DNA of 64,000 nt, from contig NC_135505.1 in the NCBI RefSeq assembly GCF_052857255.1, positions 46,268,520 to 46,332,519 on the forward strand. Reading direction: 5' to 3'. The notes under the pieces were generated by a model, which did not search any database, was not told the origin of the DNA, and worked only from the letters and a program-made list of their open reading frames with translations. Of this stretch, positions 34,933-45,791 are shown piece by piece. The number at the start of each line of letters is the position of its first letter. Position 1 is the stretch's first letter. A program made the position numbers and the translations under genes. Origin of the DNA: Amblyomma americanum. Lineage: Eukaryota; Arthropoda; Arachnida; Ixodida; Ixodidae.

Positions 34933-35609
34933 CCAGGGCTAAACCACGGCCATTTTTTTCCGCAGCAAATAAGTAAACGGGAAAAATCTTCCTGCAGTGT
35001 CCGTCTTCATATATGCATTGGCAGACTTCGCATAGGTTCGGCATCATACGATGCACATGCATGACCACACAGACGCCTGAAAACTAACCTTCCAGCTAAC
35101 TCATGAGCTCAATGTAGAGCCACTCTACCGCGGCGGTCGAGATCCACAAGGCACACTGAAAGACCACCCCTGTCGTGTCATAAGCATCGGTGTAGCAGCG
35201 CATAGACGGGTACTTACCATCCGTGCACATAGTCGGTGTCACGCTGCCAGACATTGCACCCGAGCATGATGCCGAACGCTTGAACATCTGATAAAGCGTT
35301 TTAGGATAGAAAATGCACTTTTTCATGCCGTAGACGCAAGCATATTGCGGGACATTATTTAATTTGCATCATTAAACGTGCGCAGACGAGATAACACCGG
35401 TGATAGTGGCGTCGTCCGATTTGAATGGTGAGAGCAATTTCTACAACAACCCGGAGCTGGTTAGGCCTTTAAGCTGCTGAAACGTACAACAAAATAAAAA
35501 AACAGGCCAAATTTATCTTCCATTAAAATAGTTATAGGCAAGACCAGACGAAACGAAAGCCCTGTAGCCAGTTTATAGACGCTTCACGTGCCAAAAACGC
35601 AGTAACACC
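34933..35609. other. No recognised feature
   Basis: Sequence with no repeat, gene or RNA that I can identify. AACCAGGGCTAAACCACGG at its start may belong to the flank or end of the adjacent MITE-like repeat. Confidence 0.45.
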
Positions 35610-35930
35610 GACGTGTTCAATTTGAAGCGACAGGCTCCGCTTCAGAGAGCGCCGCCGTGATGGCTGTTTTTGAGCATCTGCTGCTAGAGGTGGGTGGCAG
35701 GGGACAGGTGGCAGATAAATTAGTGATTGATCGCTTGAAGTTGGTCACCCAATGAACGCTGCGGCATATTGGTGCAGTGCCGCCTGTCTGCCACAACGGT
35801 GTCAGCGCTAAGGCATGCAGCCCACATCTCTTTCTCACCACTTCCGCCTACCTGAAAGCGCCATTGAGGCGTGCACTGTCCCATGGAGCCAGTTATGCGT
35901 CTTCCTTTCCTCAAAATAATCGCAGTATAG
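35610..35930 (+). repeat. Dispersed repeat N, copy 1
   Basis: Matches 61865-62055 (GGCATGCAGCCCACATCTCTTTC / GCATGCAGCCCACATCTCTCTC, GAGCCAGTTATG, CCTTTCCTCAAAAT / ATTTTCCTCAACAT). Further pieces lie at 59278-59335 and 61430-61515 (TCACCCA...GCTGCGGC). Begins near a small hairpin, GAAGCGACAGGCTCCGCTTC. Non-coding; probably a short DNA transposon family. Confidence 0.55.
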
Positions 35931-35979
35931 ATTGGTGTCTAGACTGTTGAGGAGGTTGTAGCGGCCGGTGGAGCTCTCA

Positions 35980-36290
35980 GTCCGCAACTCCATCAGCGTA
36001 AGCTGCTCTCCAGGCTCTTTCGATTTCTTTTTGACTCGTTTCCTCCGAGCGCGTCAGAGCTTCCCGCCCCCCCCCCACCCCCCCCCATCATCTTGCGTTG
36101 GCTGGTTACTGATAGTGACCGCCTGATTTCGTTGGCAGGTCCATACAATACGGTGCATGTCCGCCTTCTCCCCGCAGAATTTGCAATGTGAGTCAAATGA
36201 CTCCGGATCTATTGCGTGTAGTGTCTTCGTGGGTTGTTGTAAGTGTGGGTCTGTAGCTTTAAGAAGTGTAGTTCCTGCCCTTTGTCTAAA
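35980..36290 (-). pseudogene. LINE C-terminal fragment
   Basis: Leftward it encodes CKFCGEKADMHRIVWTCQRN, the zinc-finger-like C-terminus also seen in LINE-B (CQFCGEVSDTFHMVWAC), then a Gly-rich run from a C-rich tract (36065-36087) and a tail with EIERAWRAAYADG. Only the end of ORF2 is left. Confidence 0.65.
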
Positions 36291-36486
36291 ACCTTAGCCG
36301 GCGGAGGGTAGACCCGACGGGTAATATTAAGTGCTGAAGTATGTCGGTGTATGTTAACGCATGCAGCGCACATGTGTCACTACCGCCACGTAGGTTAAAG
36401 CCCGACTCAGGTGTTTACTGTCCAAGGGGGCCAGTAATGCGCCTTGCATTTTCTTGACAAGAAAATTGAAGATTGCTATTGACAAC

Positions 36487-36560
36487 TGGTCTTGAGGAAA
36501 GGAAATGGCGCCGTGACTGTCTCATTTATATCGGCGGATACCCGAGCCATGCCCGGCGGT
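36487..36560 (-). mobile_element. SINE tail fragment
   Basis: TTGAGGAAAGGAAATGGCGCCGTGACTGTCTC with a following GGCGGATACCCGAGCC. The adjoining GCCGGAACACCTGTGGCTCGG also stands beside the SINE at 5110-5150, so the two sites share a larger repeat. Confidence 0.55.
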
Positions 36561-36714
36561 GGCGGCGGCGCGCGCCGGAACACCTGTGGCTCGGCTGAAG
36601 TTCGGTTGAAGGTAAAACTCTGGCGTACGCGAAACGCACCGCGTATAGTCCAGTGAAGCTTTCACTTTGAAACAATAGAGACTAATGAAAGGATAAAAAT
36701 GAATGCAAGTAAGG

Positions 36715-37450
36715 CGCCTATGAGTTTGATGGAAAACTTATAACCTCGTGCTCGATCAAGACAACAACATCACTTGAAGCCGAAGAAGCAGCCATAGTGC
36801 TTGCCTTTTCTTCCTCCGCTGGCAAACTCATTTGGAGTGACTCTAAAACAGCAATCAGGAATTTTTCAAGGGCACAGCTTCGTTCTACCACTCGAAAAGT
36901 TCTCAACTCTTTCTCCACAGAACCCCGACCAGTTCAAATTGTTTGGGCACCAGCCCAAGGAAGCAACACTGGCAACGAAGAGGCCCACTCTCTTGCTCAT
37001 GCGTACGTAAACCGAGAAAAGCACAGCGTAGACCGGGGTAGCGCTAGGGGCCGGCTCGTCACCTATCATGAAACAACCCTCCATTACAGCGAACAAAGAC
37101 TCGTCTATCCCCCACCACACATCTCCCTCTCGTAAGAACAACAAACTACCTGAAGACAGCTCCAGGCTCGCATATTCCCTTCACCGGCTTTGTTAGCCCT
37201 TACCCACCGAGGAAAATACAGACACGAATGCTCTCTTTGTGGGGCTCCGAGAGCTAACTTTGACCACATTTGATATCTCTGCCGAGAATTCCAACCACCA
37301 TCTCGCTGGAACCTCACGTACAAAGGGTTGGGAGACCGCAGTCTCATGCTCCGAACCGGCCTCACAAAGGCGGCTGGTTGAGAGGGCTGGAAGGCCACCG
37401 GCGCGTCATGGACTGTTGGCCACCACCCGGAATCAAGACCAGACCAACCC
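36715..37450 (+). pseudogene. LINE fragment: RNase H and C-terminus
   Basis: RNase H motifs EAEEAAIVLAFS (about 36776) and WSDSKTAIRNF (about 36832) are intact. The last block reads WAPAQGSNTGNEEAHSLA (about 36943), with Gln for the usual His and His for the usual Asp, so it is not expected to cut RNA. A C-terminal finger follows (CSLCGAPRANFDH, about 37230). Stops appear after 37134. RT and EN are missing. Confidence 0.75.
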
Positions 37451-37559
37451 TAGGCATTAACTCATCCATAAGGCTCATCAATAAGTTTTTGCCTACATAC
37501 TTTATTGGTTGAAGTGTTTATACCATCACAGTCTTCCGTATTATAATCTGTTTCGTATC

Positions 37560-37715
37560 TTCAAAAATAGTGATATTGTTATCAATCATCCCTCCTCGTG
37601 ACCCCTTTTTTAACATCTGTCACTTCCCAAGTGCCAAGCAAAGAGACAAATATTCATTTTCCTGGCCAACTCCTCTGCCTTTCCCTTCAATAAACCCGCT
37701 CTCTTTATTATTTCG
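37560..37715 (+). mobile_element. LINE-C-type 3' UTR remnant
   Basis: ATCATCCCTCCTCGTGACC, GGCCAACTCCTCTGCC and TTCAATAAACCCGCTCTCT match the LINE-C copy 2 tail at 42970-43110 (CATCGTGACC, GGCCAACCTTTCTGC, ATCAATAAACCCTCTC). No coding part is attached. Confidence 0.6.
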
Positions 37716-37884
37716 GTTTAATCTGTTGGTGCTAAGAAAGACGAGATATCGTGGTTTTTGACGTAGGTAATAGGATCTTGGTTTGGTATTCTAACATGTA
37801 AGCATTCTTAAGTGAACCTGCCGAATTTTTTTGTCTTTGTGCGAAATTACTACCGCCCGAAATCTTGCTATATAGCCGTGGACA

Positions 37885-38005
37885 GTGTGAATTCAATGCA
37901 CGTTAAAGTACCCGAGGTGGTCGAATTTTCTCGAGCCCTTCACTGTGGCGTCCCTTATTGCCTAAGTAGCTGTGGGGCGTTAAGCCCACATAAAACCAAG
38001 CCAAA
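37885..38005 (+). mobile_element. SINE-like piece with a different 3' tail
   Basis: Shares the SINE core (GCACGTTAAAGTACCCGAGG, CTTCACTGTGGCG) but then runs into TAGCTGTGGGGCGTTAAGCCCACATAAA instead of the pyrimidine-rich tail. I recall this second tail from other tick and arachnid repeats. It suggests that the core is a module used by more than one SINE. Confidence 0.5.
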
Positions 38006-38017
38006 CCTTCAGTTTCT

Positions 38018-38330
38018 TGACCGCCGTTGTGGTTCGGTGGTTAAGGCACTCGGATACCGATCCGGAGTACCCGCGTTCGGAACCGACCGCAACGGCCGCG
38101 TTTCGATGGAGGTGAAACGCTAAGACGGCCGGGTGCTGTGCGATGTGAGTGCTCGTTAAAGATCCCCAGGTGGTCGAAATTATCAAAGAGTCCTCCACTA
38201 TAGCACCTGTTCCTTTCTTCTCTTAGTGGCTTTATTCGTTTCCTTACGCCGTGGTTCAAGTGTCAGCCGAAATGAGAGACAGATACTACGCCATTTGCTT
38301 TCCCAAAAATCCATAATAATAATAATAATA
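38018..38330 (+). mobile_element. SINE copy, full-length, diverged
   Basis: The head is GCCGTTGTGGTTCGGTGGTTAAGGC (A box) and GTTCGGAACCGACC (B box, mutated). The stem has the C/G version (GCGTTTCGATGGAGGTGAAACGC). Core and tail follow, ending in (AAT)n at 38312-38330. Confidence 0.8.
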
Positions 38331-38334
38331 ATAT

Positions 38335-38398
38335 TAACTGGTTTTTGGGGAAAACAAATGGCGCAGTATCTGTCTCATATATCGCTGGACACCTGCAC
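38335..38398 (-). mobile_element. SINE tail fragment, tail-to-tail with the previous copy
   Basis: GGTTTTTGGGGAAAACAAATGGCG and CTCATATATCGCTGGACACCTG. It stops abruptly where LINE-D RNase H begins. Confidence 0.75.
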
Positions 38399-38858
38399 TA
38401 ACTTTCACACGTGCACGGATGCGGCTGCATACGGAAGAACTAGACAACATAACAGAAAGAGAGGGGTTGCAACGGCAATTAATCATGACCTCAAAGAAAT
38501 TACCAGCGCAACTATCAGGGATGGCACGATTGAGGAGGCCGAAAAGGCTGCCATTGCCCTAGCGGCAGCAGAGGGCTACCGTGCTCAAAGGTCTTTAATA
38601 ATACTAACAGACTCGCAAACAGCGTGCAGAAACTACATGAATGGCGAAATAGGGGGGACAGCGCTCCACATCCTAAATACAGCCAAATTACCGCTGAAGC
38701 AAAAACAATTGCAACACATAATATTGTGGGTTCCGGGACACACAGGCATCGCGGGGAATACCGAGGCGGATAGGAGAGCTCGACAGCTTACAAACCGAGC
38801 CTCCAACCAAACCAGCCTCGAGCAGCCTGACGCGGAACCAGTGCCCTTAGCATACTGA
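38399..38858 (+). pseudogene. LINE-D RNase H fragment with intact active-site motifs
   Basis: Encodes CTDAAAYG, EEAEKAAIALAAA, LTDSQTACRNYMNG and WVPGHTGIAGNTEADRRA, the four RNase H blocks without a stop. It is closest to the LINE-D copy at 54345-55027 (LAAAESY, TDSQEACRRYMVG). The open frame starts in SINE sequence at 38226 by chance. RT and the C-terminal finger are missing, so it is a fragment. Confidence 0.75.
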
Positions 38859-39007
38859 GAAATTCTGAATTACTGCGGTAACATGGGACACGGCCGCAGA
38901 CGTCTTGTTATCGTTGTAAGGCTCATGTTGCTGTGCCGGCTGAGCTGATACTTCCTGCGACTGTGGTGCAGGTGGACTAGAATTGTGTAGCTCAGTCTGA
39001 TGAGTTT

Positions 39008-42000
39008 GTGTTACCTTCTTCCTCTGATGCTGAATGGCCTGCTCTGACATCCAAGGAGATCGCCATGGCAAGACCAAGACCGGTTGCCACTCCAGCTGAC
39101 ACTGTTGGCAAGCCCGAAGGTCAGGATGTGAGCATAATGTTAAAAAAGCTTGTGTGTTCAATGCGCGTGCTGCTTTCAGGCATTAACACGCCAACAGCAA
39201 ATATTGTTGTGCAGTTTTTGGATGCACTTGAGCCGCTCTTGGCGGCGTTGCAGAAGTTCATTATGGCACAACCAAAACCCACCTCATCTGTGCCAATGCA
39301 CGGGCGCCGTAGTGTAGTGGTGCAATGGAATGCCCGAGGCCTACGAGGTCGTCTGAGTGACTTCCGGCAACGCGTCCACAAGTACCGCTACCCTGTGCTT
39401 GTTATATGTGAGCCCAACTGGCAGTCGCCTTTCCGCCTTTCCGGATACGTGCTGCTGTGGTCTCGCACAGAAGACGAAACTAGCAAAGTGTTAGTTTGCA
39501 TACGCCAAGACACTGCGCACGTCCGCCAAGTTCTACAGCCACACAACACAAACCATTATATCTGTTTGACAGTCAAGCTAAAAGGACGGGTCTTTTCGAT
39601 AATCAGTGCCTACATTCCACCTAGAGATGCCATTGATACTTCGTACCAATATTCAGCCATCCAGAGTTGTCCAGCTCCTCATATCATAGTGGGCGATTTT
39701 AATGCTCATCACCGTCAGTGGGGCAGTGCTGTTATGAATAACAGAGGCAGGAACCTGTTTGACTTAATGCACTCCCAGAACTTCATCAATATCAACGATG
39801 GTTCACCTACGTTTCTGCGTGGCACGTCGTACAGGAGCTGCTTGGATCTGGCGTTTGTTTCAGCAAGTCTCCAGTTTTACGTCAGCTGGTGCAGTGACGT
39901 GGAAACACATGGGAGTGACCACATTCCAACGTATGTTTGCGTCAAGTGGTACGCACCTACTACTCCGTCTCGCGTGCGATATACAGACTGGCCTGCCTTT
40001 AGGTCGTCCGTGGAGATTTCCTGTGTGGACCTCTCAACACCATCTAAAATATAAGGCCTAATTACGTCCTCTCTCAGTGAGACCACGTGGTATATATGTG
40101 CGCCTACGCCAGGGTCTACTATTGACGTGGAATTCGAAAGACTATGCGCAGTCCGTCGGCGCGCCGAAAGGTAATACAGAAGAACCAAATCCACGTATGA
40201 TCTTGCCCTTTGTCGCCGAGCTCAACGACAAATCAAGCGCCACCTAGCGAGACTAGGGAGACAACGTTGGAGGCAGTTCTGTTCATCGCTGGACCCTCGC
40301 AAACCACTGTCGCGTATTTGGCATGTAGCCAGGAGCTTGCGTTCGCCCCCGCAGGAACGCTATCCTTTCCATGCCCTGTCTATTTACCAACGCCGTAATA
40401 ACGTAGAGGTAGCAGAAGAATTCTGCAAAATGGTTGTGGGCACAACTATGGTACCATCAACCAGTTTGGAGGCTTTTGTACCACCTTCACCAGATGACCA
40501 CTACGACATGCTATTCACGATGCCTGAACTAGAAGCTGCTCTTTCCTCGTGTAGGCGTCCATCTGCACCTGGTCCTGACGGGATTTCGTACGCGTCCCTC
40601 TCTCACCTTGGCATGGAAGGCAGAACTGTGCTGCTCAGTTAATACAATGATACATGGGCTTCCGGAATCGTTCCAGAACACTGGAAGATCAGCCGCCTGG
40701 TTGCACTTTTCAAGCCTGGCAAACCTCCTTATGAGCTTACCTAATACCGGCCAGTTGCATGCACTAGCAAGCTGCGTCGGCAAAGTTATGGAGCGAATGG
40801 TGCTGGCGCGGCTCGAATGGTTTTTAGAGCAGAATGCTCTCTATCCGGATATGATGGCCGGGTTCCGGAGGGGATGTTCTTCGATTGACAGCGTAATCGA
40901 CCTCATATCGACAGTGGAACATGAAAAACTTAGTCGCCGACTCGTCGCTGCTGTCTTCTTGGATATAAAACGGGCCTACGATAATGTACTTCATGACGCC
41001 ATCCTTGATGCCCTTGACGACATTGGCGTTGGCGGCCGGACGTATTCGTGGATTGGGAGCTACCTCAACGGCCGGTCTGTTTACATGTCTACGCCTGATG
41101 GGGAGACTACCCGTCATCAGGTTTGCCGTGGAGTTCCTCAGGGAGGAGTTCTTAGCCCAACTCTTTTTAACGTGGCATTGATTGGACTGGTGAATGAACT
41201 TCCCACTAACATTCACATCAGTGTCTATGCTGATGATATCTGCATCTGGGCGTCGGGTTCGACACGTCCGCAAATGCGTGCGAGATTACAACGTGCCGTG
41301 TCATCTACTTCAAGGTACCTACGGCGTCAGGGTTTGCACTTGGCAGCTGAAAAATGTGCTGTGGTCGCATTCACGCGCAAGTCTGTCTGAAACTACCCGG
41401 TAACTCTTCAAGGGGTTGCAATACCACACGTCTCCCACCACAGATTTTTGGGCATTATCATTGACCGCGATCTGTCATGGTCGAGGCATATAAACATGCT
41501 AAAGAAAAGACTCACTCTTTTTTGCCATGTGCTTCGCTTTGTGGCAGGCATTAAATGGGGCCCAACGGAGCGCTCCTTGCTTCGACTTTACTATACCCTC
41601 TTTATTGGCTACATTCGTCACAGCCTTCCTGTACTATCTAACATGAGTATTTCCTGCTTGCGGACATTAGAGAGTGTCCAAGAACAGGCGCTCAAGATAT
41701 GCCTTGGATTACCTCGTTGTGCCTCGAACAAAGGCACGATTGAGGAATCTCGTGCGTGCCCAATATCGGTCTACCTGTCACACGAACCACTTCGTGTATA
41801 TTTATGTGCGCTTACATGGCACCGCTGTCACCCACTGACGAAGAGTTTTGATGAGCGACCGGACAGCAGTTTTGCACGCGCACTGCGCTTCCATCGCTCC
41901 GAATTGCCATCAGACTATGCCCTGCCGCATCATTCCTTGCAGCCCCCATGGGTAATAACTCAGCCTTCAGTCTGCCTGCATGTCCCTGGCATAATCAAGA

Positions 42001-42927
42001 AGTCTGCGATGCCGGTTAGCGTACTGATGCAACTCGCACTTGCCTACATCTGGTCAGAATACCACAAATGTGTGCACGTCTACACGGATGGATCTTCGTC
42101 TCCAAATGCATCCACAGCAGCTTTCGCAATCCCTGCACAACAGACGACCCGCAGATTCATTTTGGGACACAAGTCTACTTCAACCGCTGCAGAGCTTGTG
42201 AGCCTTCAGGAATTGATTCGCCACATGTGCGGAGAACCGCCTCCGGAGTGGTGCATTTTCACCGACTGTAAACCTGCACTACACAATTTAGGATGATTCA
42301 CACAGCCTACCAAGCTCTTGCTCTTGATATCATTAGTCTCGTATTATTTGCTCAGGGAAACGGCCACCGTATAGTGTTTCAGTGGATCCCCGGACACATG
42401 GAAATGAGACCGCCGACGCTGAAGCAAGGAGCGCCTTCAGCAGTGGCCTGCGTACAGCTGTACCGTTCTCTATAGTGGACACAACTTGTCTCCTTTCGGA
42501 ATTGATGAGGAGGGCGACGGCTAGGTACTGGGCCCTGCCAGACACCCGCCACATCCGCCTTAAACGGCTAGATCCGACAATGACCTTTTCAGTTCCTCGG
42601 GGAATACCTCGCCCTATTGCATGCGTTATCCGTAGACTACGTTTAAATGTGGCATTCACGCGCAAATACTTGCACTTAATAGGACAAGCGGACTCCCCGG
42701 AATGTACCACATGTGGCATGCAAGAGACTATAGAACATGTTTTAGTGGCGTGTCCAGAGTATGCACGTGAAAGACTCATACTCGCATCTGCTCTGAAGTC
42801 TATGGACGCATCGCTCCTCTCTGAGGATTTGATCGTCGGCGCTTGGCCAGATAGTTTTAGAACTGTAAAGGCAACGCGAGCGCTCTCACGCTATTTCAGC
42901 GACACGGACCTTATCTCGCGTTTGTGA
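39008..42927 (+). pseudogene. LINE-C copy 2: ORF1 tail, EN, RT and RNase H, several lesions
   Basis: 39008-39270 looks like the end of ORF1 (DAEWPALTSKE, then LLSGINTPTANIVVQFLDALEPLLAALQ). It passes in frame into EN: VQWNARGL (39329), ICEPNW, VGDFNAHHRQWGS (about 39690), GSDH (about 39912). RT: APGPDGISY (about 40566), ASCVGKVMERM, LDIKRAYDNV (40960), GVPQGGVLSP (about 41130), YADDICIWAS (41225). RNase H: VYTDGSSSP (42078), AEL, FTDCKPAL, FQWIPGH (42375). The C-terminal finger is CTTCGMQETIEHVLVACP. Lesions: TAA at 40052, about 40161, about 40640 and 40742; a 4-base TGCA duplication near 40754; TGA at 41388; frameshifts near 42295 and 42395. The 3' UTR runs to about 43112 (AATAAACCCTCTC). 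Confidence 0.88.
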
Positions 42928-43114
42928 TGTCAGAAAGTGTGCCTTTTTTTTAAAGTAGTTTTTCATCTGCCTCCTCTCATCATCATCGTCCCCCATCGTG
43001 ACCTTCTTTTATCTCCTCTTCCCGTCCCCCAGAGCAGAGTAGCAGGCCAGATATTTATTTTTCAGGCCAACCTTTCTGCTTTTCCTATCAATAAACCCTC
43101 TCTCTCTGAATTAC

Positions 43115-43560
43115 TATAAGCAGGTCAGGATTAGATATCCCCCACCTCACAAAAATCTCCACCAGCAGAAAGCGGTCTATTCTAGACAGCTACAAACGGG
43201 AACTTTACCGAATCTAAATATACTAAGCAAGATCCACCCAGGGCTATATAGCAGCAAATGCCCGTGGTGCGAGGATAAAGCGACAATAATTCATATAACG
43301 TATTGTGAAAAGAGGACAAATGCGGCTGCAATAAACAGAATCCCGAGTGCGGAGCACTGGGAGAGTATCCTTTCCAGCGAGGATCCGGCGGTCCAGGCAG
43401 GACTGCTCCGGAAAGCCTACCTGGCGGCAAGACTCAGTGGGCCCCTGAACTAGGGGCTCCAACCCTGCCACAAGAGCCACAGACCATATCAAAAGATCTA
43501 AAGAGTGTCTCTACACCGAGACGCCCCCCCCCCCCCACATATATTTCTATGATTAAAGTT
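43115..43560 (+). mobile_element. LINE 3' end, 5' truncated
   Basis: Encodes RYPPPHKNLH, a linker, the finger CPWCEDKATIIHITYC (about 43258) and AEHWESILSSEDPAVQAGLL to a stop at 43450-43452. The UTR has a C12-type run at about 43524 and ends GATTAAAGTTATTACTACTACT. The finger resembles CPWCGATPTLYHITWEC of LINE-D. It sits directly at the LINE-C tail. Confidence 0.7.
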
Positions 43561-43587
43561 ATTACTACTACTGAACTAACATTCAAA

Positions 43588-43765
43588 TATTTTCGCCCGT
43601 GTGCTTTGCGATGTCAGCATGACAAAGTTCCGCCGGTGGCCGAAATTACCTCGAAACATCTAATACGGCCTCTCTTTCTTCTTTTCTTTTTTTCTTCTAC
43701 CCATTTCTATATCCCTCTCCTAACGGTGCGGTTCGGGTGTCCACTGAGATCTTTCCCCAAAACCA
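43588..43765 (+). mobile_element. SINE 3' half, diverged
   Basis: GCCCGTGTGCTTTGCGATGTC, then a mutated core (GGTGGCCGAAATTACC) and the tail to CTTTCCCCAAAACC. It leads without a gap into repeat R copy 2. Confidence 0.65.
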
Positions 43766-44097
43766 AATTTAAATTTCAAACCTCCTGTTTGTGTAAGCCC
43801 TCTGAGAGAAAGTCACGGAAGGGAAGGATAGGTGCATAACTGGCTCCCAGGATCAGAAGAGGTGTCTATCACACTTTGAGATACGTGGCTGTGGTCTCCT
43901 GCAAAACGTGCTTTCGCGCAATATTTTCTAAATAGCGTTGCTAAACCGGCACCTCATTTTTTTATCGCCTGTTCATTCCTGCTTGAAGGAGCAGACGTCC
44001 GACTGTATCCCCAGGGTGTTACAAACCCACACCTTAATACGCCGACCAACTCGCAAGCAGCCACAAGCAGCAAACTGTTGGAAAATTTCCAAATGGT
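43765..44097 (+). repeat. Dispersed repeat R, copy 2
   Basis: Counterpart of 6748-7088, again following a SINE tail. Shared: CCCTCTGAGAG, CGTGCTTTCGCGCAATAT, GTCCGACTGTATCCCC, AGCAGCAAACTGTTGG. Divergence is roughly 25 percent with small indels. Confidence 0.6.
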
Positions 44098-44104
44098 TTT
44101 AAAG

Positions 44105-44395
44105 CACCCGCCGCGGTGGTTCAGTAGTTGGGGCGCTCGACTACTGACTCGGAGTTTTCGGGTTCGAACCCTACCGTGGCTGCGTGTCTATGGAGGCAAA
44201 ACGCTGAGGCGCTCGTGTGCTGTGCGATGTCAGTGCACGTTAAGGATTTCTACGTGGTCGATATTAATCCGGAGCTCTCCACTACGGCACCTCTTTCTTC
44301 CTTTCTTCTTTCGCTCTCTCGTTTATTACTTCCCTTACGGCGCGGTCCAGGTATCGAACGATATGTGGACAGATAATGCGCCATTTGCTTTTTCA
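44105..44395 (+). mobile_element. SINE copy, nearly full-length
   Basis: CCGCCGCGGTGGTTCAGTAG (head), GGTTCGAACCCTACC (B box), GTCTATGGAGGCAAAACGC (stem, mostly broken), the core with TTAAGGATTTCTACGTGG, and a tail to GCGCCATTTGC. It faces the next copy. Confidence 0.8.
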
Positions 44396-44397
44396 AC

Positions 44398-44641
44398 CTC
44401 GGCGAACACCCGAGCCGTAAGGAAGGTGTGAGTGAAAGAAGAAAGGAAGAAAGAGGTGCCGTAGTGGAGGGCTCCGGAATAATTTGGACCACCTGAATTT
44501 CTTTAATGGGCACTAACATGGCCCAGCACACGGGTGCCTTTTCCGCGCAAGCTCCGTCGAAGCGCGGCTGCCGCGGCCGGGTTCGAACACCGGAACTCCG
44601 GTTCTGTAGCCGAGGACCGTATACTGAGCTACTGCGGCTGG
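44398..44641 (-). mobile_element. SINE copy, tail truncated
   Basis: Reverse-oriented from GCCGTAAGGAAGG through the core (GGACCACCTGAATTTC) to the B box (GGTTCGAACACCGG) and A box end (ACTGAGCTACTGCGG). With the plus copy at 44105 it forms an inverted pair. Confidence 0.8.
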
Positions 44642-45129
44642 TAAAGTTGCAAAATATATTAAGAGAGGCAACTTGCAACCGCGTCATGAGTGATGGCATA
44701 TGCCTCGCTTGCCGCCTTATCGTGTAGGCCATTTCTGGCACCAAGCTCAAGAGCAGACTCTCCTAGACGAGCAACTCTTAGCGCACGGAATGTACTACGC
44801 GCCATTATCGAACACTAGGTGACTCTAGTGATGCAGCGATAAGGCGAGAGATGGATGGAAATCTTTATTAATGCGAAAGCATTACTAGGCAATGTCAGCA
44901 GCTTGCGTGTCTTAAAAAAGTGGACGTAAAATAAGGAAGCTAAATGTGTAGCACGCTACCATGTCGTCAGGTAGTGTATGGTAGTCATGACTGAATGCAT
45001 ATGACAATTAGTATTTACATAGTGTCACATTAATGTCATGGTCCGGTGAGTGACTGTAATTAAGACATGACTCCGAATTCACAAGTCATGACTGGAATCA
45101 TATTTCATGTGGTCACGACCGGAGTCATT
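44642..45129. other. No gene; one small hairpin
   Basis: Only a perfect short hairpin TAATGCGAAAGCATTA (about 44879-44894) stands out. No SINE or LINE similarity seen. Confidence 0.5.
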
Positions 45130-45375
45130 GTCTGAGGAAGGTATTTAGTTGTGGTCATCAAAGTACTTAGTCTTGATCATAAGTCATTGAAACTAAATAC
45201 TTCACAAAAATTGCTCAGTTTTGGTCACAAAAAGTGCTCAGTGGTTGGTCTCAAACTGAGCCACAAAAATGTGCTGAGTCATGGGTTAGAAAAAGCGCTA
45301 GATAAGGGGTCACAAAATGGCTCGTGAAAAGTGCTAAGTCATGCGTCACAAAGTGGGTAACAAAATTAACCGAGG
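45130..45375 (+). repeat. Degenerate short-period tandem repeat (GTCATGGGTCACAAAA type)
   Basis: Variants of AAGTGCTNAGTCATGNGTCACAAA recur about every 30-35 bases: GGTCACAAAAAGTGCTCAGT, AATGTGCTGAGTCATGGG, GGGGTCACAAAATGGC and AAGTGCTAAGTCATGCGTCAC. One more unit appears at 47690-47725 (AAGTGCCGAGTCATGGGTCG), beyond the LINE insertion, so the LINE-C copy at 45785 may have entered the edge of this array. Confidence 0.6.
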
Positions 45376-45390
45376 TTTACCTTCGGTTAA

Positions 45391-45510
45391 ACCGAAGGAC
45401 AAGCGGTAGCTTCTTGTTGCTTTAGCCTGCCAGTCTTGTTATGCTATGCTTTGGTCGTTCTTTGGTCTTTGCCTGGCTAAACGGTAGTGAAGCTACCGCT
45501 TCGCCCTCGA
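45391..45510. repeat. Small inverted repeat (AAGCGGTAGCTTC / GAAGCTACCGCTT)
   Basis: The two arms lie about 75 bases apart at 45401-45414 and 45489-45501. TAGTGAAGCTACCGCTTC occurs again at about 45756-45773, right at the LINE TSD, and a relative (GTGAAGCTTTCGCTTC) at about 61683. This looks like the terminal hairpin of a small DNA transposon family. Confidence 0.45.
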
Positions 45511-45791
45511 TTGAACCAAGGTTATCCCACCATTAGATTTGATTGCCCTTGACTTGACCTTGACTTGATCTCGATGACCAAGATGCCCTTCACTTGACCT
45601 TCAAATGACCTTGACCTTTGACGTTTGCTATGACTTGACCATTGGTCTGAACAGGTTCCACTATCTGGCTCTCCAAACTTAAACTGAAGTCTTGACCTTC
45701 CCTGAGCCTTGAAGGTCATGGTAAGTACACGGCGATCTCAGCCCGTTACCTCTAGTAGTGAAGCTACCGCTTCAAAAGTGCCGGAGGTAGC

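Noticed and set aside
38226..38858. Possible SINE-RNase H fusion protein
   Set aside because: The N-terminal part is SINE tail sequence read through poly-Ile from (ATA)n; it is a chance join with a LINE-D fragment.
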